Of a stretch of DNA of 64,000 nt, positions 36,500 through 48,100 are shown in pieces; position 1 is the stretch's first letter; each line of letters opens with the position of its first letter. Below the pieces are notes generated by a model. That model was not told where the DNA came from, did not search any database, and saw only the letters and a program-made list of their open reading frames with translations. The stretch is from Ostreococcus lucimarinus CCE9901 (taxonomy: Eukaryota; Chlorophyta; Mamiellophyceae; Mamiellales; Bathycoccaceae). Position numbers and translations under genes: made by a program. The DNA is taken from the NCBI RefSeq assembly GCF_000092065.1, contig NC_009357.1, positions 868,001 to 932,000 on the forward strand, given 5' to 3'.

Positions 36500-37091
36500 G
36501 GCGGCGGCGGCGCGCGCGTCGAAGAAGTGGAAACCGAAACCGCTGCCGTCGACGTTCGGGGACGCGGCGTCGCCGAGAGCGCGGTCGCCGTTCGACGCGA
36601 AGACGGGGGCGACGTCGCCGTTCGAGAAGGCGCCGGGGACGTCGGCGTCGCCGTTCGAGAAGGCGACGAGCGACGGGACGGGTAAACCGGCGAGTCCGTT
36701 CGGGGCGGTGGCGACGCCGGTGACAGAGGGCGGGGCGGCGAGCGGGGACGCGACGACGACGCGCGCGAAGGCGGCGGCGAGCCCGTTCGGGGCGGCGGAG
36801 GCGCGGTCGCCGTTCGCCGCGGCGCCGGGCGCGGCGAAGAGCCCGTTCGGAGGAGCGAGCGCGGCGAAGAATCCGTTCAACGAACCGGAAGCCGCGCTGT
36901 ACGGCGCGAAGCCGGTGGCGAAGAAGCCGGCGGTGAAGGTGGAAGAGAAGACGTCGTTTTTGGAGTCTTTGCCGCGACCGACGCTCGGGCAATTCTTCAT
37001 CGTGTTCTCGTTCGTGACGATCATTTCTTTGATGCTCGGGACGTTTTGGGTCGTCGTCAACGCCGGTGGCGTGCACTTTAACGATTCTTAA
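36330..37091 (+). CDS. SPF-repeat protein with one C-terminal membrane segment
   Basis: 253 residues from ATG 36330 (MSTTARATASASARRATP, a plausible plastid transit peptide). A DNA hexamer run near 36468-36498 encodes alternating Ala/Asp. The middle is low-complexity Ala/Gly/Thr/Lys with eight short repeats: SPFDAK, SPFEKA twice, SPFGAV, SPFGAA, SPFAAA, SPFGGA and NPFNEP, spaced irregularly. The end holds KTSFLESLPRPTLGQFF, one hydrophobic segment (IVFSFVTIISLMLGTFWVVV) and a short polar tail. I do not recognise it. NPF and SPF motifs can bind EH-type domains, but with a transit peptide a plastid membrane location seems likelier. It converges with the next gene. Confidence 0.65.
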
Positions 37092-37201
37092 GCCGAGCGC
37101 GACGTGCTCGCACTCATTTATCGCTCGCGTTGCTTTACATTATCCTTGTAGTCGGCAAATAGGTCACACATTCATCGTTTGTTTGTTTGTTCGTTTCTCG
37201 T

Positions 37202-38623
37202 TCATCGCGCGCTCAAGCGGCCTTCGAGGCAAAGCGCGCATACGTAGTCGAACGCATCGCTCGCCGTTTCGGGCGTTCGACGCAATCGCGGGTCGGAAAG
37301 AATGGCGGCGAGCCGCGAGCGCTGCGCCTCCAGCTGCCGAACGAAGCATTCGCGTTGGAGAGAGTCGAGCGAAAGCCGATGGAGCTCGAGCAACGCGCCT
37401 TGCAAGCGCTCGGAAGGCACGCGTCGAATCGCCGCCGTCAGTCGAAGTGTCTGCTCGGAAACCTCCCGCTCGATCGTGTTCGCTCGAAACGCGTGACGAC
37501 TCGCTTCACCGTCCAAGGCTTGTGCTTCCGCGTCGACCCATCGTAGAAAACTCAAGCCGATCGTCTGCGAAGGCGTCGTTCTCGCGCGAGACGTTCGTGG
37601 AAGATTGGAAAGACGATACGTCAACATTCGTCGCCACACGTCGTCGTCATCGTCGCCTTGGTTGCATTCTTCGTCCTCATTCGTGGTGAAGGACGAAAAG
37701 TCGCCGAGCGCGTCGTGGATGCTGGCGCGCGCGCGCGGCGGAAAAATTTCAATTTCCCTCGGCGTCCACGCGGCTTCTTCGGGCGACGACGAATCTTCGT
37801 CGACGTCGCCGGATGAATGCAGCGTACCGAGCGATGACGGCTTCAACGACGAGACCGTTCGTAACGATTTCACGCCCGAACGCTCGGGCGTCACGCACGT
37901 CCGCGTCGGCGATTCGGAATCGGAGCTCTCGCTCAACGTCGCCGGATCGGCGCTCCGTCGACGCATGGCGTTCACGCGCCTCAGTTTCGGCGTCTCACCC
38001 CCCACGACGACGGCGCGGTGCAAACAATCACCGCCATCAACGCTCGCGTCATCGATCGCGCACGCGAGCAGCAAAGCCGCGCCCGAACTTTCCGAAGACG
38101 TGCGCGCCGACGCCGCCGATCCCGACGTCGTCGAGTCCAATCGCGCCGTCGCGTGCGCGCTCGACATCCGCCCGAGCGGCACCACCTCGAGCGCCTCGCC
38201 CATCGTCATCGTCACCGACCGATACTTCACGCGCGCGTCGTCGTCCAGATACGCCAACAGTTTCCTCGTCGCCGTCTCGTCGTCTTCCCCTCCCTCGCCG
38301 CCTCCGATCTCGAACCCGTTCTCGGCGTCCGCGCGCATCTCCTTCGCCGTTCTCTCCAACCGCGCCAGCGTCCCATCCCGTCGCAGCGCCTCGACGAAAT
38401 CCTCCACCAACCCCTCGCTCGCGATTCCCTCGCGTTCGCGTTCGCTCGTCGCGCTCGTCGTCGTCGTCGACGCCCGCCCCGACGACGCGTCCTCGTCGTC
38501 GTCGCGCCCTCGTCCTCCCGTCTCTTCCTCAACTTTCACTTTCGCCTTCGTTTTCGCCCGTCGCGTCGTCTTTCGCGCGCGTCGCGCGATAAACCTTCGC
38601 CACGCGTCGCGCGCGCGCGTCAT
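37202..38623 (-). CDS. Disordered acidic protein, unknown
   Basis: 473 residues from ATG 38623. The N terminus is very basic (RDAWRRFIARRARKTTRR, KTKAKVKVEEE) and then turns acidic and Ser-rich. Short ordered-looking blocks are LVEDFVEALRRDGTLARLER, RKLLAYLDDDARVKYRSVTM and, near the C terminus, IGLSFLRWVDAEAQALDGEA and LQGALLELHRLSLDSLQREC in a helical region. Several SP sites occur (TPERSG, SSPEEA, SESPTR). I recognise no domain. The coding frame is supported by the long open frame with conserved-looking helices and by short gaps to both neighbours. Confidence 0.65.
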   Translation of the reverse strand: MTRARDAWRRFIARRARKTTRRAKTKAKVKVEEETGGRGRDDDEDASSGRASTTTTSATSEREREGIASEGLVEDFVEALRRDGTLARLERTAKEMRADAENGFEIGGGEGGEDDETATRKLLAYLDDDARVKYRSVTMTMGEALEVVPLGRMSSAHATARLDSTTSGSAASARTSSESSGAALLLACAIDDASVDGGDCLHRAVVVGGETPKLRRVNAMRRRSADPATLSESSDSESPTRTCVTPERSGVKSLRTVSSLKPSSLGTLHSSGDVDEDSSSPEEAAWTPREIEIFPPRARASIHDALGDFSSFTTNEDEECNQGDDDDDVWRRMLTYRLSNLPRTSRARTTPSQTIGLSFLRWVDAEAQALDGEASRHAFRANTIEREVSEQTLRLTAAIRRVPSERLQGALLELHRLSLDSLQRECFVRQLEAQRSRLAAILSDPRLRRTPETASDAFDYVCALCLEGRLSAR

Positions 38624-38998
38624 GTCGCCGCGCGCGCGTCGTCGCGCGCGTCGGTGCCGTCGAGTCGAGCAGTGTCGACTTTCGATCGACATCGATCGAC
38701 ATCGATCGACGTTCCGTCGATCGATCGATGGTCTCGATCGATGGTCTCGATCGATGTTACTCGAATGAACACGGACCGCGTCCTCGCCCGGTCTCCGGGC
38801 GGCGCGCCGTCGCGCGCGCCGCGGAAGGACGCGCGCGGCGACGCGGCGCGCGGCGACGCGGCGCGCGGCGAACGTCGCGGGGCGACATCGCGCGCGCGGC
38901 GCGGCGCGGCGAGGCGCGAACGGACGCGAACGGACGACGCGAGAGACGCGGTGATTTCGAAACGCGCTTCGACGGAAACGGAACGGCGCGACGACGCG
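38624..38998. promoter_or_regulatory. Bidirectional promoter region with ATCGATCG repeats
   Basis: 375 bp between divergent genes. At 38681-38712 the unit ATCGATCGAC occurs about three times, and at 38718-38757 TCGATCGATGGTC-type units occur about three times, giving a dense cluster of self-complementary TCGATCGA cores. An ATG at 38765 is in frame with the BAH-PHD gene and could extend it by 78 basic residues. If used, the promoter is shorter. Confidence 0.5.
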
Positions 38999-39577
38999 AT
39001 GGCGCGCGACCCGAGGGAGATGACGGGAGAGGTGGCGCGCGTCGTCATCGGTGGGGACGTGTTCCAGGTGAACGACGCGGTGTTGGTCAAGGCGCCGGGG
39101 GCGAACGAGCGGTACGTGGGGCGCATCGTGAGCGTGGCGGTGGAGAACGGGGCGGTGAAGGCGCGGTTGTGCTGGTATTATCGACCGCAAGAGACGCGAG
39201 GGGGACGGAAACGGTTTCACGGGGTGAAGGAGTTGTTTTCGAGCGATCACTACGATTGGGTGAGCGTGAACACGATCGATGCGAAGTGCGAGGTGTGGTC
39301 GCTGCGGGAGTATCAAGAGCTCGAGGCGGTGACGGAGTTTGATTTTTACGCTCGGTTTTTGTATCGAAGCTCGCGGGGGGAGTTCCGACCGGAGAAGGTG
39401 CCGGTGTTCTGTAAGTGCGCGGAGCCGTATAATCCCGATCGGTTCATGGTCGAGTGCGATCAGTGTAACGATTGGTTCCATCCCGAGTGCGTCAACGAGA
39501 CGAAATCCAGCGCTTCGCAGCTCGACGTTTGGCGGTGTCCCGACTGTCGATTGAGCAAGATTACGGGCGAGGTTTGA
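38999..39577 (+). CDS. BAH-PHD histone reader (EBS/SHL type)
   Basis: 192 residues from ATG 38999. The BAH domain (about 12-130) contains FQVNDAVLVKAPG, VKARLCWYYRPQETRGGRKR, FHGVKELFSSDHYDWVSVNT and IDAKCEVWSL. The PHD finger (about 137-188) has the Cys4-His-Cys3 pattern in FCKCAEPYNPDRFMVECDQC, WFHPEC and WRCPDC. Plant EBS and SHORT LIFE have the same two-domain order and read H3K27me3 through BAH and H3K4me2/3 through PHD, controlling flowering genes. A chromatin-reader role in this unicell is inferred. The C-terminal tail after the PHD is almost absent. A start at 38765 would add 78 basic residues. Confidence 0.9.
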   Translation: MARDPREMTGEVARVVIGGDVFQVNDAVLVKAPGANERYVGRIVSVAVENGAVKARLCWYYRPQETRGGRKRFHGVKELFSSDHYDWVSVNTIDAKCEVWSLREYQELEAVTEFDFYARFLYRSSRGEFRPEKVPVFCKCAEPYNPDRFMVECDQCNDWFHPECVNETKSSASQLDVWRCPDCRLSKITGEV

Positions 39578-39623
39578 AACGCGAAATGAGCGCATCGAAT
39601 AATTGAATGTACAAATGAAATCG

Positions 39624-39662
39624 CGCGCGCGGCACCGTCGCTGAGCACGCGACGGGCGCGCG
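39624..39662. repeat. Strong hairpin in convergent gap
   Basis: CCGTCGC (39635-39641), loop TGAGCAC, then GCGACGG (39649-39655) form a seven-pair stem. After a four-base bulge (GGCA), CGCGCGC pairs with GCGCGCG outside it. It lies between the convergent BAH-PHD and ARM genes. A 3'-end structure or small structured RNA is possible. I found no tRNA pattern. Confidence 0.5.
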
Positions 39663-39822
39663 ACGCGAACTTATAGCAAGACGGCGCCGTTCACCCTTAG
39701 ATAATTCGAGTAGCACGAAGCAACTCCATCGCTCGATTAGCACCCAGCACACCACCGAAAAATGGCACGTCTGAAATATTCTATCGCTATATCACAATGA
39801 ATCCGTGCGTCGATCGCCGTCA

Positions 39823-41280
39823 CTACTCGTAACCTTCGCCGATTTCGATGCCTGCGTCGATGAGTGCGTTCCCAGTCGCTTTCATTCGCGCGGCGAACTT
39901 GCACGCCGCGCGGAGCTTTGCCATGCGCAAACGCTTCAAAAGCTGCTTGGCGAGGTGCGCCACGCGAGGGTTGCGCGAGTTTTGCAAATAATCAACCACC
40001 TTAGTGCCGTCCTCGACAATCATGATGGACTGATTTCCGGGCGATAACATCAAGTTGGATAACGCGGTGATGGCGGCGGTTTCCGAGCGCACGTCCCCGG
40101 TCCGAGCGAGCTGAATGATCCATTTTAACGCCCCTTGCTTGCAAAAGCGCTCACCGTTTGGCTCGTACAGCGCTAATTCTGCGATCGCGAGCGCGGCGAA
40201 CCGCTTTACTTCCTGCTGCGGACTGCGCAACATGAAGATGCACGCCTGAATGGCGCCCGTTTTTCCGGCGAGCGCGCGCAAATCGAAATTCGACGCCAAA
40301 TTTTTCAACCCGAGCGCGGCGACTAATTGCATCTCCGCCATATCGATTCGTTCCGACGTGTTCATCGCAATCGTGCAAAACAACTGAATGGCGCGATACT
40401 TGACGAGCGTCTCGCGCAAATCCTTGTTGCGCGCCATGTGCGCGATGACGAGCGCCGCCGCCAGCTTCCGAGCCGGAATCTTATCTCTCGAGAGTTCGAA
40501 CAAAAAAGGCACGTAACCTTTTTTCTCCATCAAATTACTAAATTCGTCGTTCATCGCCAAACGCGCGATGGCGATGAGCGCCCACTTCTCCGTGTCCGTG
40601 TCGTCCGTCTTATCGACGAAGTCGAGAAAGTTTTTAATCAATTGCTCCGGCGCCTTCGCGCTCATCAGCGACGCCACCTCGGGATCATCCGCGATTCTCG
40701 CGAACGTCACCACGCAATTTCTTTTAACCCTCACCCCTAACCCCTTTTCCGTGATCAGCGCCGTCATGCTCTTATCCAGCCCCTCGTCGCTCGCTAAAAA
40801 CCGCGTATCGTCGTGATTCACCAGCGTCGTCAGCGCCCCGCTCGCCGCCACCGCGCGCTCTTTATCTTTCCCCTTGATCGTCGCCACGCACAGTTTAAAC
40901 ATCTCCTTCGTCGCCAGCGCCGTCGCGCAATCATCGTGCAGCGCCAGCGTCTGCACCAGCCCGAACGCCGCGATCTGCGCCTCTCGCTCCTTAAACTCGC
41001 ACAGCCGCGGCAGGCTCTCCCTCAGAAACGTCCCGCGCGTCCTGTGCGTCAGCTTCCCCCACGTCGTCTCCACCTCTCCCGCGATCGCCGCTCGAAGCGC
41101 GCGCATCTGTCGCAGCAAGCGTCGCATCTTCCCCGTCGATCGCTTCCATCCCGCGATGTCGTCCATCATCGCGTGCACCTTGGCGTCCGTCATCGCTTCG
41201 TCCACCGTCTCGCGCGCGCACGTCACGAACGCGATGAACGCGCGCACCGCGCGCACCATGCGACGCCGCGCCACGCGCAT
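39823..41280 (-). CDS. Armadillo-repeat protein
   Basis: 485 residues from ATG 41280. After a basic N-terminal helix (RQMRALRAAIAGEVE) there are about eight armadillo-like helical repeats. Examples are CVATIKGKDKERAVAASGAL, VKRNCVVTFARIADDPEVAS, WALIAIARLAMNDEFSNLME, AAALVIAHMARNKDLRETL, LVAALGLKNLASNFDLRALA, VKRFAALAIAELALYEPNGE and TAAITALSNLMLSPGNQSIM. Repeats of this kind form a curved binding surface for partner proteins. No U-box, kinase or importin-beta-binding region is visible. The specific subfamily was not identified. Converges with BAH-PHD (245-bp gap) and is divergent from the next gene. Confidence 0.8.
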   Translation of the reverse strand: MRVARRRMVRAVRAFIAFVTCARETVDEAMTDAKVHAMMDDIAGWKRSTGKMRRLLRQMRALRAAIAGEVETTWGKLTHRTRGTFLRESLPRLCEFKEREAQIAAFGLVQTLALHDDCATALATKEMFKLCVATIKGKDKERAVAASGALTTLVNHDDTRFLASDEGLDKSMTALITEKGLGVRVKRNCVVTFARIADDPEVASLMSAKAPEQLIKNFLDFVDKTDDTDTEKWALIAIARLAMNDEFSNLMEKKGYVPFLFELSRDKIPARKLAAALVIAHMARNKDLRETLVKYRAIQLFCTIAMNTSERIDMAEMQLVAALGLKNLASNFDLRALAGKTGAIQACIFMLRSPQQEVKRFAALAIAELALYEPNGERFCKQGALKWIIQLARTGDVRSETAAITALSNLMLSPGNQSIMIVEDGTKVVDYLQNSRNPRVAHLAKQLLKRLRMAKLRAACKFAARMKATGNALIDAGIEIGEGYE

Positions 41281-41422
41281 CGCGAGAGTCTAACTAGCGT
41301 TCGTCTTTCAGCGTTCTGTGCGTGTCCGCGTTCTGTGCGCATCCGCGTCGCGCGGTGCCGACGCGTCGATCGTAACGGTCGAACGAAATCGCGAAATCGA
41401 CGCATCGCGACGCGACGACGCG

Positions 41423-42103
41423 ATGTGGACGACGCGGGAGATCGACGGCGTCGCGCGCGCGCTTCGCGAGGTCGCGGACGCGCTCGCGGAGGCGTCGAGC
41501 GAGGCGAAATCGAGGGACGCGCGACGCGCGCGCGACGACGACGACGACGACGATGGACCGGCGCTCGGCGCGGTGAGAGGGGCGACGCTGGCGGGGAACT
41601 GCGCGGTGAAGCTGCGAGAGGCGCTCGAACGCGTCGAGGCGCACGCGGGGGAGGCGTTTCGGGACGTCGAGGGCGCGACGAAGGCGGCGGCGAGAAGGAA
41701 AGCGAGGGGAGGGGAGGCGGGGGAGGGGGACGACGACGACGGGGAGGACGACGCGTTCGAGGATATGTTCGATAAGGATGGGAAACCGCGGCGGGGGAGC
41801 GCGCCGAGGCGGGGACACACGCTGCCGGGGATGAGCGACGCGCTCGGGGAGCTGCGCGGAGTTTTGCAAAAGGTGGGCGTGAAGAGCGCGGCGGCGGCGG
41901 CGGAGGCGGCGGACGATCCGACGAGCTCGGGCGCGGAGGCGGATGGCGAGGCGAGCGAGGTGGAGAGCGAGCGACGCGCGGTGCGCGAACCCGTGGTCGC
42001 GGCGCCGCCGCCGGCGAAGGCGGAAAAACCGCAGTGGATGGTTGAGTTGGCGGCGAAGAACGCGGCGAAGCGCGCCGCGCAAAACTCGAGCGACGCGCGA
42101 TAG
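41423..42103 (+). CDS. Small acidic, mostly disordered protein
   Basis: 226 residues from ATG 41423 (MWTTREIDGVARALREVADA). An N-terminal helix with heptad-like pattern, an acidic run DDDDDDDG, a second helix (LREALERVEAHAGEAFRDVE), the acidic segment GDDDDGEDDAFEDMFD and a basic patch RRGSAPRRGHT come before a second helical part. The C terminus KPQWMVELAAKNAAKRAAQN has a Trp in a short motif followed by a basic helix. I recognise no family. The frame is supported by codon bias and alternating strand layout. It converges with the VPS13-like gene (65-bp gap). Confidence 0.6.
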   Translation: MWTTREIDGVARALREVADALAEASSEAKSRDARRARDDDDDDDGPALGAVRGATLAGNCAVKLREALERVEAHAGEAFRDVEGATKAAARRKARGGEAGEGDDDDGEDDAFEDMFDKDGKPRRGSAPRRGHTLPGMSDALGELRGVLQKVGVKSAAAAAEAADDPTSSGAEADGEASEVESERRAVREPVVAAPPPAKAEKPQWMVELAAKNAAKRAAQNSSDAR

Positions 42104-42168
42104 CTCGAATCGCGAACGCTTTGCGTGTCTAAATTCCACCGCTATCTACTAATGTTCTACTGCCTGTA

Positions 42169-45100
42169 CTAATTTTGTTTCGCGTTGGCGTTCACGAACG
42201 GCGAGAGCGCGCTCGAAAGCCAACGCGCGGCGTCTTCGTCGGCGCATCGCACGACGATCGACGTCGGCGTCGCCGCGTCTTCGCCGCGGAAAGTCTCATC
42301 GACGTCGTGGAATGATTGATCCTGTTCTCGATGCATCCACCCGAACGCGAATCCATACGCTCGAGCGAACACGCTTTGCGTCTGTGCGAGGGACACGCGC
42401 GTCGATCGCTCCGCTCTCGCGGCGTACACGGAGACGCGATTCCCGTCGCGAAGGACGCCGGAGATGTCCACAAATCTCACGCTCGAGCGCACGTACGGCG
42501 CGTTGACGTCCGATCGATGAACGACGAGCAGTTTCCCACCCGTCAAAACACACATATCGTGCGACGGCCACATCAACGAAGCGGTGGCGACGAATCGTTC
42601 TCGTTTTTCGCTCGAAGCGAGTTTCGCGAGCGTCTCCCTGCCGATGGCCTCTATGAGATGGTACGGCCGTATGGGGTCCATGTATGACGTGGGAAGCGGG
42701 CGACGCGGGCGCATGTACTCCCCTTCGAACGTTTTCGCCGCCGTGAAAAGTCGAAGTCGCCTCGCGCTGAGCTCGGCGCCATCCAGAGCGGCGGCTAAAA
42801 CGCGCGTCAACGCGCTCATCAAGCCGATGACGGAGCCTTCAACCAACCCTCTCACGCCGGCCAGTTCCAGGCCATGCAGTGGTCCATCGATGACATCGAA
42901 GACGACGCGACCGACAGTGTCAAATATGCGCGCCACAAACGTCACCGTCGCCTGCTTCTCGAGATCTTCGACCGTGCCGAGTCTTCTCGGTCGAAGCGAA
43001 AATCGCCGACTGGCTTGGGCGACTTCCAGCGCTTCGAGCCAACCATCGACGACGTCACGCGCTTGCGATAGCGCCGTCTCTCCAGAATGCGCAAACGCAG
43101 CTGTGAGTGCCATTATTACTCGTGGCAACGCGGTTGTCGCCGAACCTTGATGCATCTCATCGAAAGCTTCGATGATTTCATCCCAAAGCCGGCGCGGATC
43201 GCCGAGTAAGGAGTTATGCGCCCAAAGAGAACCGGCGACGATGACGGCTTCCCTAGCGAAATGACGCGCGGCCATCATGCTGACATCTGCCGCCATGAGT
43301 GACGGCTGGTTCATGTGAAAGCCTCGCAGTCGCAAATTCGCGCGATCAACGCCGGCCAACGCTCGTACGGCGACCGGTAATCCGGGTAAACGAGAAAACG
43401 ACAGGACGAGCTCGACATCGTTTATGATGAGTTCTTGTAAGTATACGGACGTAAGCGCGCCCACAGTTTCGCCTTCCAAGCTGCGCTTACGTGCACCGTT
43501 CGCTTTTATCGTCGGTTTCGCAGGAGGCAAGAGCAACTCTGCGTGACGGACGCACGGCGCGATGGCGCGCGGCACGGATTCAATCAATTCATCGTGTAAA
43601 TCGACGAATGCTGGCGCCAAATCAACCTTCAACGAACGTATGACGGGTAAACCATTCAACTTCTGCACCCGTCCGTGCACCTGCAACTCGAGTGCCTCTC
43701 GGGCGCTTTGATGCCGCTCGGGTATGGCTAACACGATTGGTCGTTTCGCTTTGCTGCTTGTGTGATCGACTCGTGCGCTGTGCACGCGGACGGCGCTCTT
43801 GAACTCGGAACCGTCCGCGAGCACCTTCACCGTAATACCACTCACGCGTCCGTACAGCAACTCTTCGTGTCCATGGATCGCACTCACACCAATCCAACCA
43901 CACTTGAACGACACGTTGACGGGGGCTCCGGGGCGTTGGGGCGTCTTCGTCGATAGTCGCGGGCGCTCGGGCGTATCTGCGACGCGACTGCTCAGCGCGT
44001 CTTCAATGATGACAGAGCACATCGGTCCCTCTCTCGTTACCATCACGCGCAAGCACCGCTTGTCTGTCGTCACCACGCTATACGACAGAGTGCGAGTGAT
44101 GTCAAGCGAAATCGGTTCGCCCAACGAAAGATCGCCGTACCCAATGACGAGCGCGCGAGGAAGAGACGAGTCTTCAATCAGTCGCTCTTCGCTCTCCTTG
44201 GGCGCGAGCGTCGCGCGCGCATCATCGGCACCGAGCTGGTGATACCAGATTGACGCGTTCGAGTGGTTCTCGATGGAATGCATTCCGAGCGCGCCGTCGA
44301 TCTCAGTCGGCCGCGCGATGCGAATGTCAAACGTTCCGTCGTCGTTTTCTAGAATCGAGACCGTGATAGTTTCCGTGTGCAACGTACTATCTCCGCCGAG
44401 GTGACGCATCTTCAGTATAGAAGCAGTATGCTCAGGCACATGCACTGGCTTAGACCATTCGAAAACTCCCTTCTCCGGTCTGAACATGATCACTTTGGGC
44501 ACCTTGGAGCGCATGTCAAACCAACGCAGCGGCGTCGCCGAGCGGGGCTGCAACAAATCCACGCTCTCCGTGCCGCCGTGTCGGATCCAAACGGCTTCGT
44601 CTAGCGTACTTTTGATGAGAAACTTTGGTCGTATCATGATCTTTGCCGTCTTGCACAATTTATCGGTCGAAACCATGGAAGCAGTCACGACGAATACATG
44701 CTCGCAAACATCTGAGCCGGCGTCTGAGGGTAGCCTGATTTCAATCGGCAGACCCGTCGGATCGATCCTAAAAGGGCGACTCCACGCGCTTGAAGACTTG
44801 AGCCGAATACGAATCCGTGGACGCCGTTTGATTGACTTGCGCCAATGCGCTGAACTACCGAGAACGGTCGCGCGTTGATCCAGTGAATCCTCGTCGTCGA
44901 CGCCGTAGTCCACGCCGTGGTCCGTCGATACCGTCTGGCGTCCGGGCGTTGATGGCGTGAGAAGCGTGACCGAATCGGCATTCAATCGCAACGACGACTG
45001 TCGCATCAACAACGGGCTTGTTTGTGACAACACATTCGTCGAAGAACTCATACGTCGAAGAGACGGCAAAGCTTGATTCTGCGCAAGTCGAGCGAAAGGA

Positions 45101-48100
45101 GAAGCCGGCGCCGGGGGAGTCTCAAAGTTCTCAGCGTCTTCTATGAAGAGACGGTTCGGAAGCGGTGAGTTCGTTCCTTGGCGTTCTGCATCGGGGTTTG
45201 ACTCGAAAACTTCGATTTCACTCTGCACAGACTCCTCCATCTCAGTGCCATAGAGCATGTCTTCGAGCACGATGGCGCAGGATGTTGAATTCAGCACGAC
45301 GAGTGGCGCGGCGCAGTACAAGGTCCGTGACTGCGTCGCTTCATCGATGTAAAACGTAAAGCGCAAGGAAACGGCTTGTGAAGACGATTTGTCACCTCCG
45401 TCGTGAATCCTTTTCGTATCTCGATCAACATGGTAAATCTCACCGTTTGCCTGACACTTGGCGTTTTTCAAAGCCATCGTGTATTCCGGCACGACGAGCT
45501 CTTCGCACGGCGCATATCCAACGATTTGTGCAGATACCGAAGCAGACCAAGTGGGGTGAGAGGCTGTGAATAAAGTCGACTCACCCGGATTCACCACATG
45601 TGACTCTATGCGCGCATCATGGCCAAATGCATTCCTAGCGCGGCAAGTGACCACCATCTGCAGCGGTAGCGTGTTGACAAATTTCAGCGGCGCGCTCAGC
45701 GCCAGCTGCACGCGTTTGAGTGTCTCGTCGCGAGTCACCGTGAACGCACACGTGTACGGATCAGACGAAGCAATACTATGTTCTTTCGTCACCGAACAAA
45801 GCGATGCCTCGATAGCATCTTCTTTCGCGACCAAATCAGAAAACGCGACAAAGGTACTCCAATTGTGACGACGTCGCCAGAACGCGTCCCCAAAGGGTGA
45901 GCGTGGAGTGGCGTTGGTTTTCGAACGATGGAGCGGGCTGAGGAAAGGTGACCCAGCGGAAGCTTCAGAATCATCCACCTCATCCACGGAGATTTCTCCA
46001 AAATCTTCATCCGGCGACACCACGCGCCATTGCACGTTTTTAGCTAAGCGCAGGGGTATCGGAAGCCACACACTTTCGCCGGGAAGTATCGGGCCGAAAA
46101 TCGTCGCCGGCAGCGTCGCACTTTGCTGAAAGCACATCACGATCGGGGCGTTCGTGCCATTCAAAATTGCGACGTCCGAACGAAGCAATAGTTCATATCG
46201 ATTCACCTTGTTCGAGCAAGGGCCGATCTCCGCGATGACACGCGCGCAGGAACCGTCCACCATCTGTGCTTCGTATTCCAGCAAGCTCGTCTCCTCGCCA
46301 ATGGTGTCGAGAGAAATTGCCTCGTCTATGTCGACCTGGATGTCTTCAAATTCGAGCGACACGTGAGGAACGCGTTCTTGCGTCGATTCCGATCGATGGC
46401 GCACGCTCGCGCCGTCATCTTCATCGTCATCATTGATCGGCGATGCCCAGTACGAGGCCCCTCGCTCTATGACGCGGTTGGTTTTGCACGCACGATTTTC
46501 CTCGCGCCGCTCAAAGTGCATAACGTTTGTGTCACCCGCGATAGTTTTACCCGCCCCGGCGGACGTGATTTCGCCACCACGAACTAACGTGAGCGCATAA
46601 GCGACGTTGAATCCAGTGGCGTTCGTCATCTGATAAGTGCAAGGTCCAAAAGTCGTCGACTGTTCGAGATCCGCGATGGGCGCTTGCGCCGCTTGCGCGA
46701 TGATTTGCGTCTTGAGAAGCGCTTCGACGACACTATGCGACATTGTTATTTCGATCCCAGCCGCAACGTTGATGTTGACACTCTCAAATAGAAACTCTGG
46801 CGTGAGCTTGATTGACGTCGAAACGCGCATGGGTTCAAGAATGGGTTCCCAAGCCGCTTTCACTGGATGCAAGTAGTCCATCTCTACATCCATCGATGCG
46901 CTTCCATCCACGCCAGAGCTCGAGCTCTTAACATCAACACGCGCGTCCGTCATCATGACTTGCAAAACTGGCACAACGATGTGGACCTGTGCGTGTTCCA
47001 GGCACGCACTCATGGACTCTACGTTGATGGAAAGATCGAACTCGTGTGGGCTTGAACTCGAGGGCAATTGATCATACGCCTCTATGGCGTTCAAAGTTGC
47101 CGGTTGCGCGAGGATCAGCGCCGAAACTTCTTGTATCAAGTGTAAAGAAACTTCGTTTGCGCGTGCGCGCATCTCATGTACAGTAACGTCCATTTTCGGC
47201 ACGACTTTGCGCGCAAAGTGTTCAGGAGATGTGGGCGGCAAAGTCATTCTACTCGAAAGTCCAATAACTTCGGCGAGCGTAAACATGATTGATGAACCTT
47301 CGAGATCATCTTCATCCTTGCAGTATCCTGTCTCAAGCGTGAACTCATCCAGTGTGAACGTCGCATTGACGCAAGATCCCGCAGTGAACTCATTCAAAGT
47401 ACCCGATTGCCGAGTCTTCAAACGTACGATACGCAGCGGCGCATGGCGCTCGCTCTCTGAACGCCAAGGTAGTTGTACTGTCCAAGTTTCCGTGCGAAAG
47501 TTCGCAGACACGAGAGTTAAAGACAAAGGTGATATCGATGGTGCAGATGTCGTTGTCGACGCGGTCAACACAGGCATTGCCTGTCTCACGCCATGCAAGA
47601 CACTCGTTCCCGCAATGATGTACGGCGCGTTGAACTCGACATCGCCTTTCCCAATGAGCAACTCGGACTTTACTGAGCCTTGGGCGTACATGGCATCCAT
47701 TTTGACAGCCGCACCGGACTCACTCGATATATGAAGCAACGTCGTCGGGTGTTCGATACTTTTGCGTGTGCAAACTTGCAGATCAATAGAGTCCACTCGT
47801 AATTCAGCGAGATGGCCGTCTTCTCGCGGACTCGCGCGCCCCGTCACGTCGAAAAACGTCAACGAAATTTCATCCGCTTCTCTAGCGCTCAACCTGATTC
47901 GTTTCACATTCACGTCGACGGAAGGAATTGAAAACACTTTGGCGTCAGTGATCCCAGGAGAAGCTATAGGTGAACTCTTAGTCAGAGAGGGCATCTTTGG
48001 AATCGATTCCGAGACGACGACCAGTCGCCGCACGTCTGTGGGGGTAATTTCAGCGCCAATACTCCCCACCTGCACCTTCGCCGCGTTTGAGGCGCTCCCG

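Noticed and set aside
39578-39822. Possible tRNA or structured RNA gene in the convergent gap
   Set aside because: A strong hairpin is present, but no cloverleaf, no T-loop GTTCGANNC and no anticodon arm could be built. Kept only as a hairpin.
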